A program made the translations under genes and the position numbers. Shown one piece after another: positions 1 through 21,022 of a stretch of 64,000 bases of DNA. Source of the DNA: Gyrodactylus bullatarudis (Eukaryota; Platyhelminthes; Monogenea; Gyrodactylidea; Gyrodactylidae); contig SSNU01000144.1 in the NCBI GenBank assembly GCA_012064415.1, positions 919,084 through 983,083 on the forward strand, written 5' to 3'. The notes below the pieces were generated by a model. It ran no database searches, was not told where the DNA came from, and saw only the letters and a list, made by a program, of their open reading frames with translations. Each line of letters begins with the position of its first letter. Positions within the stretch are counted from its first letter, which is position 1.

Positions 1-2450
1 ACTGGATACAACTGAATGAATAGCACATTGATGGGTAACTGGTAAAAAGCTTTTTTCCGACCTTGAATATTCCACAGCTTTGTCTTGAACTTGGAGAATC
101 AGACGAAAGAGTTCTGAGATTACCTCCTCTGAATTGATTTTCAAAGCCAAGAGACATATGGTGCAATTCAAGTGTTCGAAGTTATCCACTCGGTTAATTG
201 GCTCAAGCAGTTGAAGATAGATATTTTGTGTCAATAAATTACCAGACTAAATTTAAAAAATTAAAAATTAAACCATCAAAAGAGTTTTGTTCAAATCTAA
301 TTCTAACCAACCTTTTTCATAAAAAGCACATCTTCTATATTCGGCTCTTCGATTTCAAACTGACTGAGTGTTGAGGTGGAATATGTACGCCTGAAATTTG
401 ACAATTGAATACATATTTAAACTACTACTGTATTTGAGAAGATAATCATACTCTTTTTAGTTTAAATTTTTTATCAGATAGCACTATTAGAATCGAATAT
501 TTATGGAATTCATCATCGATATACTCGAGAAATATTTTCATCAACAAATGCAAGAGAGAAAAATTCAACATACACAAGTTTAACCTTTGGCTTTATTGTT
601 TGCTTTTGATCGATAAAAACGTGAAGAATACGATGTACATAGAGACGAATTCCTGGATCATTTGCCAGAGCAACTTTGTTCAAGAGAATTTGGAAAAGTT
701 CCGAGTCTAATCCGTTGGAAATGCTGACATTGGAATACTGACCGACAATACAAAACATAATTTTCATCAAGATTCTGATGAATGGTACTGAGTAGACCTC
801 GTGGCTGAAATAATTAATGAAGAATACGTAAAATTGGTTGATTTTCTTATTAGATCTTTAGATAAAGCTAATTTTAATCAAAACGTCTCTCTCTAACTAT
901 TACAAAGTTGGGAGTATTAATACTGTTAATTGTTAGATATTAATAGTAAATATTATTAGCAAGGTTGTGTTATAGTTTTTGTGAATTTTTATCATCAAAT
1001 TACACATTTAATCGAGACTTGATCTGACAAGTGTAATGCATCAACTGCCTAGGGAAATAACTAAAGATACAAATTTGAGAAGAATGTCGATTAAATACAA
1101 TCAAGCTAATACTCACTTGACTAATTCATCACAAATAACTCTCAAAATGATTGTCTTTTGATGATCAGTGAGAATGCTAGAGTATTTGAGAATAGCACTG
1201 CAGGCTTGTTCCTGGTAAGCTCTTTCCTTGGCGTATAAAGTATTTGAATTTGAGTCTTCTTTTTTTAAATATTCTTCTGTGTATCTTATGCTATTGAGCA
1301 GGCTCTAGGAAAAAAATTAATAATTTATGTCATATGTTATATGCAAAAGACTCCTAAACTAACCGAAATTAAATTTTTAAAATTTAATAAAACTTCTGGA
1401 CCAATAACCTCATGAGATATGATGTCAGTTATTTTTGGAATAGATTTTACCACACCGATTCGGATATCTATATCTTTCTTCTCTTCCAGATGATGAATAA
1501 GTTTTTTTAATAAGCCATTATCTGAATTCTAGAAAATATTATAAATTTAATATTTACATTTAATGATTCTATGTATAAAGTGAATATTTTTTCAACGAAA
1601 TCACTGTTATTCCATGCAGGCTGATCATCAAGAAATCTAAAAGAATAATGCAAAATAGATTTACTTGAGGATTGAATCGACTAAGAAGGGTAACTCATTG
1701 CGTGGAGTTCTATAAAGAACAGTACGAAAAGTCATTTGAGCTTCATTTGCAACCTCATCAACTCCCTCTTCGACATTGGAATAATAAATATTTGTTAGTA
1801 GAACAGATATAATGGATGGTAATTCAGAAGTTATCACATTTCCTCTGCTGTTTTCATTAGCAACTATTTTCACGAGACCATGAACTCCATTAATGCCAGC
1901 AATTCTTGAACTATTTTTCAAAGTTAATTTAATAAATTTACTGAATTCTCTCATTTCTATCAACATTGGTAGACAGGGCCATCTCTTTAAAGTGCTGGAG
2001 TAAGGTTGGATATTCAAGATAACATGCTATTGTGTTCTGATGCAATCGACAGAAGCTTTCAAACTATCGCTATAAGAAATATTTAACCCACAATATCACA
2101 GCCCATTTTCTTGTACGCATAATCATTTGTCTCTAAAAGAGCTATGGATGATTTCAAGATATATCCGAAATTGAAATCATGAATATTTCCTTTTGCCATA
2201 ATTTCTTTGAGTATATGAACGCAGTTTCCAATTGTTAAAGAACCGGAATATCGTTTATTTAAGTCCCGAACGATACGATTATGTACATGAATGACAACTT
2301 TTTCGGTCTTATCTTTATGAAATACAATATAAGAAATTAAATGATCCTAAAAGTTATAAGAGAATTTACAGCATCACGATTATTGGAAATTGCTTTCTCA
2401 GTGAATTTTTGCCATTTGGGTTTACATGGTCGGCAAGAACAACCAGTCAT
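1..2450 (-). CDS. EFR3: EFR3 homologue (rolling blackout / stambha A), 3' part outside window
   Basis: EFR3 is a palmitoylated armadillo-like protein that recruits PI4-kinase III alpha (with TTC7 and FAM126) to the plasma membrane. The start at 2450 gives MTGCSCRPCKPKWQKF, with a cysteine cluster like the acylated N-terminus of the family. Splicing recovers the conserved order: an alpha-helical repeat (HLISYIVFHKDKTEKV), then the motif SRIAGINGVHGLVK (RIAGIRGIQGVV in vertebrates), then FLVDSILKFLDDQPAW, then QACSAILKYSSILTDHQK. Resolved exons are 2450-2370, 2346-2092, 2063-1942, 1910-1665 and 1636-1558. The introns between them, and the one after the last, are 23, 28, 31, 28 and 29 nt. The gene runs off the left edge at a region matching roughly residue 600 of the vertebrate protein. 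Identification is firm; the exons left of 1500 were only partly resolved. Confidence 0.85.
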
Positions 2451-9030
<6,580 letters not shown>

Positions 9031-11158
9031 CAGAGGACCGTTCTCATTTGTTTAATTTCCCTTTTCTACAGCATCTTCAATCATAACCCTCAAGAATTCT
9101 CTATCCACGTGGCCAATTTTTTTCACAGATACAATTTAACAGCCAAAAATCATACATGTAGCACCCATTTTAATTGATTCTTTTGCTCCTCCCACATTCA
9201 GGATGGCAATCAGAGAAGATAAATTTGAAAATTTTTCCAGATTCTCACAAGAATATGTAGTGCTAGAAGAAATTCATGAAGAAGATAATCTCTGTAAAAA
9301 TGAATGTATTTCCTGCATCTATTTTTGATAGATCATTTTATCATGATTAAACTATGATCATAGTCGCTCTCATGGTTATAAATATAGAAGTTATACATTA
9401 TATTCATTTTTAACGAATGTTGGAATTTCTATCCTATAAGATAATTTCTTATGCATTCAAACGACAAGAAGAATGAAATGATTCTAGATTAAATTGTTGG
9501 ACCTTGTCATGGAGAATTTTTTACTTCTAAAATGAACTAATATATTCAATGTGTTCCTATTTGGTCCAATTTTCACGTTCACTTTCAACCATCTATGGTG
9601 TACTTCTGATAACCACAAACACTGAGTAAATTATGAAAGAAGAATCTTCACCAAGCTATCCTTATACTGGAAAAATTTCAATTAAATATTTGTGATTTTT
9701 TTTTGTATCCATGACAAATTTTTTAGAAACAAAATAATAAATAATATATTACATAGATAATATGAATATTTCGAGATTATCAACATTGCTATTAATTATA
9801 TATATATATAAATATATTATATTATATGTGTGTATTTTAACATTTGGAAAAAGAAAAGATTTTTTTCTAATAAAAAACCCTACCATTATTACTAGAGAAA
9901 TGGAGCGCCAGAAGAATTTGAAGACGACTAAAAATTCCAAAAAATATTGTTTAAAAATTTAATTTTCAATAATAATAAATTCAGCTCTATGTGAATCAAA
10001 ATTTTTTCTTCTTTTGGTATTTTCTTTTCCTATTAATGCTCATATTTTTATTTTGACAAAAAATCATTTACAATCCCAAAGCAATTCTTAAGCTGAAAGT
10101 ATCTTTATTTTTTATTTTCTTCATTTCTGAATACAAGTGCACACACCCTATAATTTTGCGTTTTTTTGTGAAGCGCATCATTCTGGCATGGTATGTGCTT
10201 AGTTAAACTGAATTTGTCAGGAACTATGCTTCTTTCGAAAATTATCAGTGATAATTTATCACAAATTCTATGAAAACATAGATAACTATGAGAACAAACG
10301 CACACCTATTAAGTTTTAAATTCCAGCTAAATCTCAAGGTAAATGACAGTCAGGCGAAATTTAAACAATCGTTTATTGAAATATTTTTAATATTATAAAT
10401 TATAACTTTTAAGTAATAATAATTATAATCAATAGTTTTACCCTATCACAAACTAATTGTTTATAAAATGTCCTAGAAGATATTTTTTACGCAGTTGATT
10501 TCCAATTCACTAAAAGTTGTTTTAGATCTATCCAAGGTTTCAAGTGTGTCTTAATTTATTTTCAATCTGTTACATGACGTAATTACACTTTTATAATACA
10601 AAATTTTATGTGCCCTTTTGTCTTTAAAAAGATATATAGGATATTTACTTAAAAGTAGATACGTGATTTTACAACAAATTAATAATTTTTTTAAAATTGT
10701 ATTATGTAACATCAATTCTGTACTGTACTATTCATCTTATTCATGAGATCGTTAGGATGATAGAAAACATACATCTTAAAGTTGAAAATGGTACTTTATT
10801 CTGTTCTTATTTAACAATAAAAAAGTATTTTGTGTGAAAAAAACTCTTAATCATCCTTCTTAATCCTACCACTCGTTGGCTAAATGGTTATTTTTTTGTT
10901 ACCAAGGCTTTAACTCATTTGATTAGGATCTATAAGGCTAGCAACATTTCCTTCTCCATTAAAGTTTGTATCGCATCTTTTTTACCTCATACATATTATG
11001 TAATGCGTAAATATCACTGTTTGCATAGGCAATACTTAAAATAATTTAAAGTTTAAATTCAAATCCTTATAATAAAATATTAGAACCTATTTATAGAAAT
11101 TTATGCTTTGAATTGAAAAAATTATTTTTAATGGATTTTATTATTATTTACACAGTCT
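9031..11158. other. Intergenic region between TTBK and mab-21 3' ends
   Basis: About 2.1 kb of AT-rich DNA between two convergent genes, including both 3' UTRs. It contains a short TA-rich run near 9797-9815. I see no gene; the overlapping 63-66 codon frames at 9749-9962 on both strands lack any recognisable protein character. Confidence 0.6.
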
Positions 11159-12379
11159 CTATAAATTTTCAATGATACTAGGCCTAACAATAAGGTCTCT
11201 GAGAAGTTTCCAAATGATCCTTGAAGTTTGATCAAGAACATTCCGGTGTTTACCCCTGAACAAATCCAGATTTGGCAAGAAATAATGAGGACAACGGCGA
11301 TGCTGTAGACATGAAATTATTTGTAGCAAAATTCCATTGATTCTGTCGATGATGTTGAACTCTTGCCAGTCTTCCTCTTGGCCGTGTTTATCACACTCAT
11401 GCAGGACAAACGTTATTAAATGATAATCATAGAGCACTCTCGACTCTTTCTCCTGAAATATCCGATCAATGAGCTCCTTGAGGATTTCTAACACTCTTTT
11501 TCTTGTTCCCATCTTTAAAAGTCGTTGCTCTCCCCGATGGAAATTCATTAGCCATGCATCTCCTTCAATAGACGCCTGTTTATCTCTCATATATATAGAC
11601 TCCTGGCTGAGTAAATCAAAACCATCATGTTGTTTTATATCGTTAATCAAGTTTTGAGGAGGCCAAATTCTTGTCGAGGCATCAGGTAGGGCTTCTGGCC
11701 ATCCGGCAGCACTTCTGGGCCATATTCCGTTGCATCGGAAAGCTAGCGTCAATTGCAAGTTGTACGTTTCACGTATTAACACTGTCACTTCATTAGATGA
11801 ACCCTGAACAACGCGTAGTATCTTATTATAAGAACATATATCCACTGCCTGTGCGACAAGGGAGTGGAATCTAGCACGTAATTTTCTTGCTGATAAATAT
11901 CCAGATGCTGTGATGAATTCGACCCACAAGGACATGGACCTTTTTCTTCCATCTGATAATTTCAATACAGCACCTCCTGGAACACTTGCATCGTCAACAA
12001 AATTAAAAACTCCCATCTGATTGAGATAAAGAGTTACTTCATAGTCTGTAGGAGACAGTACTCTTATTCCATCAATTTGTTCCAGATCTATTTCCTGATT
12101 TGAGTCTGTATTGAAAATCTTTAGTGAGTTTACAAACCTTGGCTCTCGTTGTTCAACCTCATGAAGGATTTCTTGGGCTACATTTGCTATTTCATGAATA
12201 GCTTTCGTTATCGCTTGTTGTTTGTCACAGAGATATTTTTCAGCAAAAATATTTATTGATTTGTAGCTGTTCTCTGTGTGAACCGATCTAAAATGTTTCA
12301 AAGAATTCGAATTGAGATTATACTGAGCGTCAGATTTTATCATTTCAGTTAAGATCTGAGTAACAATTAAAAATTTCAC
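11159..12379 (-). CDS. MAB21L: Mab-21-like protein (cGAS-fold nucleotidyltransferase family)
   Basis: Mab-21 proteins are developmental regulators with a nucleotidyltransferase fold related to cGAS; in animals they act in eye, neural and sensory-organ patterning. The single exon gives up to 406 residues against 359 in human MAB21L1. Diagnostic blocks are SPTDYEVTLYLNQMGVFNFV (109-128), VLKLSDGRKRSMSLWVEFIT, GIWPRSAAGWP and the C-terminal CLQHRRCPHYFLPNLDLF. Two starts are possible: the first ATG at 12379 or the ATG at 12343 (MIKSDAQ). The second resembles the family's usual N-terminus, and a CAG just before it could be a splice acceptor. An insertion of about 25 residues (around 21-45) has no counterpart in the vertebrate protein. 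The isolated position, flanked by several kb without genes, fits a developmental gene with large regulatory flanks. Confidence 0.93.
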   Translation of the reverse strand: MKFLIVTQILTEMIKSDAQYNLNSNSLKHFRSVHTENSYKSINIFAEKYLCDKQQAITKAIHEIANVAQEILHEVEQREPRFVNSLKIFNTDSNQEIDLEQIDGIRVLSPTDYEVTLYLNQMGVFNFVDDASVPGGAVLKLSDGRKRSMSLWVEFITASGYLSARKLRARFHSLVAQAVDICSYNKILRVVQGSSNEVTVLIRETYNLQLTLAFRCNGIWPRSAAGWPEALPDASTRIWPPQNLINDIKQHDGFDLLSQESIYMRDKQASIEGDAWLMNFHRGEQRLLKMGTRKRVLEILKELIDRIFQEKESRVLYDYHLITFVLHECDKHGQEEDWQEFNIIDRINGILLQIISCLQHRRCPHYFLPNLDLFRGKHRNVLDQTSRIIWKLLRDLIVRPSIIENL

Positions 12380-13873
12380 AATACTAAATGCAAGTTGCCC
12401 TGGAATATTAATACAAAATAGCTATTTAATCATCGCTTGTAATTGGCTATCACTTGCGGACCAATAGGATTAATCTCAATGTTAACGTATCAATCTCCCA
12501 TTACCACTAAAACTTGGTAACAGATTAAATTACATTTACAATAATATGCCTAGAGGGAAATATACAACGGTTAATGCAAATTTATCGTGTTCCCTTTTTG
12601 TGTGCTAAATAATAATCATTAGAAAGACATTACTTATTTGTATTATGTTTATTAGTTTATGTTTGGCTCCTCTCTCATGACATTGGGAATTGTGGATATA
12701 TTCTATAGAGTGTAGGTAACCTATGCATTGCTTATTCAACTGTAAAGCCAATGTATTCCAGTATGGATTCTATAGTCTTTCTTATATCCTAGGTGAAAGT
12801 TTAGTTATAGTTAATGAAATTACTTCTCTCATGTCCAAACAGTAATCCCCTGGATAATTCTCTCTGGAGACATGGATGGAACATATACCTTGTCAATATT
12901 CATTAAGATGACGAATATTACTATACAGTTTCATTTATCAAAAATTCTCTGTACACTGTCTTCAAAGATTTTGGATTTCAAAAGCGAAAGATTGTTAAAG
13001 GTTTCTAGTTTAATCCAACATCGAATGGACATCATGAGCCCTTTTATTTTCTTGTAAGACAAATCTCTGAGGAGAATCTTGTACAATGAGAAATGATACA
13101 TCTGAAGTTCTAATGATGTTTACCTTGAGGGTATTTAGATAAAATCTTGACAATACAATCTATGATAATACAGGCTTGCATTGCAAACTAATCCTACATG
13201 ATGAAGAGTTTCGAGTCAGAAGAGATTAACCATTGATTGCTATCTACTAGGATCCGCAATCGTAGGTGTCAAATGGTAAAATAATACTTTTCTCATTACT
13301 TTAACAAGCATAAATTTGAACCAACACGTTGATTCATACGTACTGTTGTTTTTATTTCCTTTAGAATAAAATCAACTAAGAGACCCAAGAGACAAAAGTC
13401 AGATGAATCTGAAAATGATTAGAGAAAAATCTGGTAAATTTTGTCAAATTATTCTTACATTAATATGAATATTACAATCTATTCAATGGCCAGATAGTTC
13501 ATCCGCATTGTTAAATATATAGCTCATATTGATTCTTAATTAAAGAAAAAGCTTTTAACAATGTATCATGCATTTCGAGTCTGTTAATTTTATTTGAAAA
13601 TTTCTACGCAATTTCATTGTGGTAATGCATAAAATACATAAATATAAAAAGGTAGAAGGATAAAAGCATCATTACAAGGTAAATGTGCGTCTGTGCATGT
13701 CTAGTAGATGGAAAAGAGGCTATTTTCCCTATTATTTCCACGAAAAGAATGATGCTGGAAGGAAAACGCCATTAGTAAACGAATGACTATTACCACGAAT
13801 TCTACTAGACAGTATCTACTGTATGTGAAAAGACATCTTTTAGTGCAAGCAGAGAGAACTGAGAGTTAGAGGA

Positions 13874-13892
13874 AGAGAGAGAGAGAGAGAGA
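13874..13892. repeat. (GA)n microsatellite
   Basis: A run of GA dinucleotides about 19 bp long within a longer GA-rich purine tract starting near 13855. Such tracts can bind GAGA-type factors in animals, but no functional claim can be made here. Confidence 0.85.
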
Positions 13893-16482
13893 TAGGCCAC
13901 TCGCTACTATAAACTCTGATGCAGAAAGTTGGACTAAATGCCCATTCATCAGAGTCCATTATAATGGATAGGAAGAGAATTCATTCAATTAATTAATTAA
14001 TCTATCATTTTGAATGATATCACAGCAATAGATGCCTGTCCTACCTCACTTGATGATGACAAGAGAACTACTACTACTATTATCTAGGAATAGAATGAGT
14101 TGTAGTAGCACCAAAGACAGAAAGAGGGAGCTGTTTATTTATACATTTTCATCAAAGTGAAATTTCTGTTTGTCCAGGATTAACTTTGTATATTCTTAAT
14201 TAATGAATGACCTCTACTACATAGTAGTGCCGATGTTCAATATGTATCACTACTATATTTCCTCTTTTAACCAGTTTGTTGATATTAATACCACAAATTG
14301 ATTATGACTAGGAAGTGAGAATAGAGAGATGAAAAATCTACACTTCTGTGCTTCGTTACTAACTATCCAAGCTCTGAGAATCACACCTAAGTCTATAGTA
14401 AAACTGAAATAAAATATTATCTTTGCAAAGCTACTTAAAAGTATATTCAATAAGTTTATTTTAATCTAATCAAAATTCAACATGATTTATGAGTCATAAA
14501 TTATGACTAGAGTTTTATAAAAATACAAAACAGATTGAATTCGTAGTAATAAATTCATCGCAAATCATATTCAGTTGATATTCTTTACTTTAAAGATATC
14601 TGTATTCAATTTGATTATAAAAAGATTTCTATAGCCATAGAAAAGTCAGAAGAATCCGTAAATTAAGTTTATTCTGTAAAAAATCAATTTAACTCAGATT
14701 GTGAATCCACTGCCCAGTTTTGATATAGGGAAATTCTGTCGTGTACCTTATATATTTATAAACTCCCAAAATATACTCCCAGACTGGGAAAGTATATGTG
14801 AATAGGAGGGAATCAATAGCCCCTTGAGAAAAAGATTTCCATTCTAATTTAACTATTAAATAATTTAAAAAGATTTTCCCATCTATGCTCGTTCTTCCAT
14901 CTCCTTTCCATTCAAGCGCAGAAAGCTTGGGAATTAAATTACAAGTCATAAAAATGAACCTTAGAGTCAAGTTGCCATCTGCCCTCAAGCAAGTTTCACC
15001 CAGAATGAAAAGAAGAGAAGTAATAAAAGAAAATAGACCTGATTTCTTTTTGAAATTATGAATTTTTAACACAATTCCCGAATAAATCATTAAAATGAGT
15101 ATCTATAGTAGTCATGTCCATGATGCCCGTGGCAGATGGATGAATGCTGTATAGTGTGAGATGATTTTTCTCTCCAAAAATATCCAAAATATCATCCGAC
15201 TGGATTCTAACAAGTGAGCGGAGAAAAAATAATTTGTTTCATAAAATGATGATATTGATTAATAATCACCAAGTTCCATTTCAGATAATTTAATTTTCTA
15301 TTCCTATCTGTAGGCTTTGCAAGAAGTATTTTTTAACATTATATAGGTGTATCATATACGGTAGGCTCATTTTCCTTACCAGCAGTTAGCCTCACAAGAA
15401 TACAAATAAAATTTCCATGGAATTCCATATCAATCCCTCTGGATAGGCATAGAAATAAACGCGGAATATTTTAAAAGAAAAGTAGAATACATGTCTGTCT
15501 CTATATTGGAATAATGATTCAAAGAATCTTTTTTCTCATAAAGAGAGAATTCCCTAATGATGACTTGTTGTCTTTTCTCTTAATAAGCATATGCTACAAG
15601 TTTGAATTGTAGTTGGATGATGATTATTCAGTGTACTAAGCTAGAGAAGCTCATTTAACCTATTTTTCCCTATTATTGTAGTAAATAGAGAATTCTTCAG
15701 TTGAATACAATTACGCTTGAATTTTATTCTAGATTGAATAAAACATTTTTATAGCTTGTTCAACTCTCTATCAATTCTGGTTTATTCTATTTATTCTTTC
15801 TTATCCGAATACATCTCAATACTTGTATATTTGGTGAAAAAGAGGTTTAATCTCCAAAATCTAGTTAATTATCAGAACTAAAATGAACATAATTATTTTT
15901 ATCACCAAGGAAAAATTAATCAATCCCAGAGATGGAAATCTTGGACGAGATTTTCTCACATTTTTGCGCTGATTAACAATTGTATTGTATTATTCAAGTA
16001 ATATTTTTCGAATTCGACTACTTTTTCCATCTGAATTCATAGAAGTACAATGTTATGTATGTATGTGTATTAGATAGAACACATTGTATGATACATGTGA
16101 GTGGGTTAAAATGCCTGTGAATTGTTCATTTTTATTGCTCAACCTTTAACAAAAATACTCATACATTTAGTAGTAGTACATGGCAGTGTGATAAAATCAC
16201 CAAATTATTCTCTCTGACTATCTCTCTTGAATAAATATTATCTCAATAGATGAGAAAAACTTTTCGAAATCAATCTCAAAAGAAGAGAGAGAGAGAATAA
16301 GAAAGGTGAATTCAGCTGTAATTTACTACCACTACTACTACACTGTGTCATTTTTTTGTATTACACTGCATATTAAGGTGTTGTGTCTAAAAGGTAAAGA
16401 AAATACTGAATATTTTCATCTCTTATCATCACTCGTATTATGTACAACCTTTTTTGCATGAGAAATTTGAGAACTAAACATC

Positions 16483-16503
16483 CATCCATCCATCTATCTA
16501 TCT
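16483..16503. repeat. (CCAT)n/(CTAT)n tetranucleotide repeat
   Basis: Short tandem run of CCAT units passing into CTAT/TCTG units, about 21 bp. A simple-sequence repeat with no evident function. Confidence 0.75.
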
Positions 16504-17141
16504 GTATTATGTAGAATCGTATACTTCATCGTGTAACCATTGGAATAATAAAAAGCAAGAGAAAGAAGGAGAGAAAATTGTACAAAGTGTAAATCTTGCT
16601 ACTAAAGAAATAAAAGTATTGTTCATACACACAGAGCTCTCTGTTTCTCTTGCAAAATTTTTCCAATGACGTTTCCGTGTGCAGAAAAGATATGGGTATT
16701 TTTCTCACTTTTGTATTTCATTAGAAAAAGTCGATTTACTCATAACTCGAATGAGACATGTGAAATTTTTTCATAGCCTAAATCATGATACTTAGCATGA
16801 AATTACAACAACTGCACCAAGCATGAATTGATTGGAAAAAAAATTTTATTTTTCTTCAGCCTGGATAAAATTTTCAAGAGGGATCTAATGTTTTCCTCAA
16901 TCTGAGGTGAATATAAACCGAGAAAAAGAATCTGATTGGCTAGAATGAGGTTAGAATTTTGGATTCGTGTGTAAATCAATTTTTTCATACTTGCAAACAG
17001 AAAATTAGGGTAGAATTTTGAAGAATTTCTAGAGGAGACTTCTGTACTACACATTAAAATACATAAAATGAATCACTCTACATTGTACAGCAGTTCAGCA
17101 ATGTACAATGTAGTTTGTATCTCACAAATACTCTCTTTCAA

Positions 17142-17143
<2 letters not shown>

Positions 17144-17173
<30 letters not shown>
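17144..17173. repeat. (TC)n microsatellite
   Basis: A pyrimidine run of about 30 bp consisting of TC dinucleotides, the longest simple repeat in the window. Confidence 0.9.
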
Positions 17174-17178
<5 letters not shown>

Positions 17179-17604
17179 GGAAAATGATCAGTAGCGAACA
17201 GAAAAAAAAGTAACCTGAATTTTTCTTAAGAAAAAATAAGCTGCAATGTAGAAAAGACTAAATTAGTCTCTCTCTCTTTTGGAATAATGGAGGCTTCCTA
17301 CAGATGGGAATCTCTAAATTTGGGCATATCACAAGGTTGAATAACTATCTCATGTTTGAGTAATTAGAGAATTTGTGTTAAAAAGAGAAACATTTTCTCA
17401 AAATTAAAATTACATACACATTTCACATGAGAGAAAATAAATAAATTTATAAAGAAATAAAAAAGACCACATGAGTAGGCGTAGAGTAAAATTTTATTTT
17501 CACATTGAATATGGACAGGTTTACGCAGTTAACTTTAAAAGTCTAATAGTTGAAATTCAAGAAATATCAAATTGCTAAGTGACAATCGAGAGACGTTTCT
17601 AGTT

Positions 17605-17721
17605 ATGGGTGCATCACAGAGTCAACAGGCAAAAGAAATGGAAAAGAAGAAATCAGAATCGGAGAGTACAAAAGGACTCATTATGATGCTCGCAATGATG
17701 AAGCTTATGAAGAGTTTCTAG
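17605..17721 (+). CDS. Possible 38-residue small protein with N-myristoylation-like start
   Basis: An ATG-initiated frame of 38 codons starts MGASQSQQAKEMEKKKSESE and ends in a methionine/leucine-rich hydrophobic segment (LIMMLAMMKLMKSF). Glycine at position 2 with small residues at 5-6 fits the N-myristoyltransferase consensus, and the charged-then-hydrophobic layout looks protein-like rather than random. It stands alone between mab-21 and the tubulins, and no splice partner was found. I do not recognise a family. It may be chance or a fragment of an unseen gene. Confidence 0.25.
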   Translation: MGASQSQQAKEMEKKKSESESTKGLIMMLAMMKLMKSF

Positions 17722-18136
17722 GTCCCAGTTTTACATGGATTATCTTATCAACCTCAGATAGACTGAATGGAGCGATAGTACAAAAATTTTATACACTCTA
17801 TTATGTGAGAGGGTATAATCCTTATTTTGTTTGTAAATAATTTTTCATTTGTGATTAAAAAGAATTTGCAATGATTTAATAAAATTGAGAGTAATATATA
17901 TTGATAATACAATATTGAAATACAATAATAATTTTTATCAATAAATTCCAATGCATCAGAGGATTTTTTCCATGAAAGATTGAAAATATCGAAAAGTCAT
18001 GATATGCCAACACTGATAATACTAATGAATGCAGATATGAATATTTGTACGTGAAATGAGAATAACAACAAAGACCAGAAAATGACATAGAAATTTGGAA
18101 ATTTGGTAGGAATAAATGACAAAAAATGCGGATGAA
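17722..18136. other. 3' flank of the minus-strand beta-tubulin
   Basis: About 415 bp of AT-rich sequence directly downstream of the tubulin stop codon on the minus strand. It must include that gene's 3' UTR and polyadenylation site. The open frames in it (17754-18088, minus) are rich in Ile, Tyr and Phe and look non-coding. Confidence 0.5.
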
Positions 18137-19500
<1,364 letters not shown>

Positions 19501-19638
19501 TTTCAATGACCTAGCGTTCTTTACTATATCTAAAATTGTGGATAGTTTACTCAATTAAACAAAATTGTGGACAATTCAAGAAAACTTAATTGTTTCAATT
19601 AGTTGTTCAAATTCAACCGGTAGAATTAGTTTTAAATC
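19501..19638. promoter_or_regulatory. 138-bp bidirectional promoter between beta-tubulins
   Basis: Only 138 bp separate the two divergent ATGs, so both 5' UTRs and core promoters must fit here (unless distal non-coding exons exist). The sequence is AT-rich and contains repeated CAATT/AATTG words near 19550-19615. No TATA box is obvious. Confidence 0.6.
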
Positions 19639-20994
<1,356 letters not shown>

Positions 20995-21022
20995 AAATAT
21001 CAATTTATTTATTAAGATTATA

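Larger units (their letters stand above)
12380..17604. other. Gene-poor region upstream of mab-21
   Basis: Over 5 kb with no gene I can support. It contains GA/TC and CCAT/TCTA microsatellites, several ACT/TAC-rich triplet stretches (about 14065-14110 and 16326-16345) and many short AT-rich frames. Given its place 5' of mab-21, much of it may be regulatory, but no element can be named from sequence alone. Confidence 0.5.

Noticed and set aside
9749..9962. Overlapping 63- and 66-codon frames on both strands between TTBK and mab-21
   Set aside because: They consist mostly of Ile/Tyr/Lys/Phe from a TA-rich repeat and have the composition of non-coding AT-rich DNA.
13366..13422. Exon-like plus-strand stretch reading IKSTKRPKRQKSDESEND before a stop, preceded by a TTTAG acceptor
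   Set aside because: No upstream exon could be joined in the right phase, and a nearby RNRRCQM piece (13250-13275) that recalls a homeodomain end is cut off by a stop and has no WF core.
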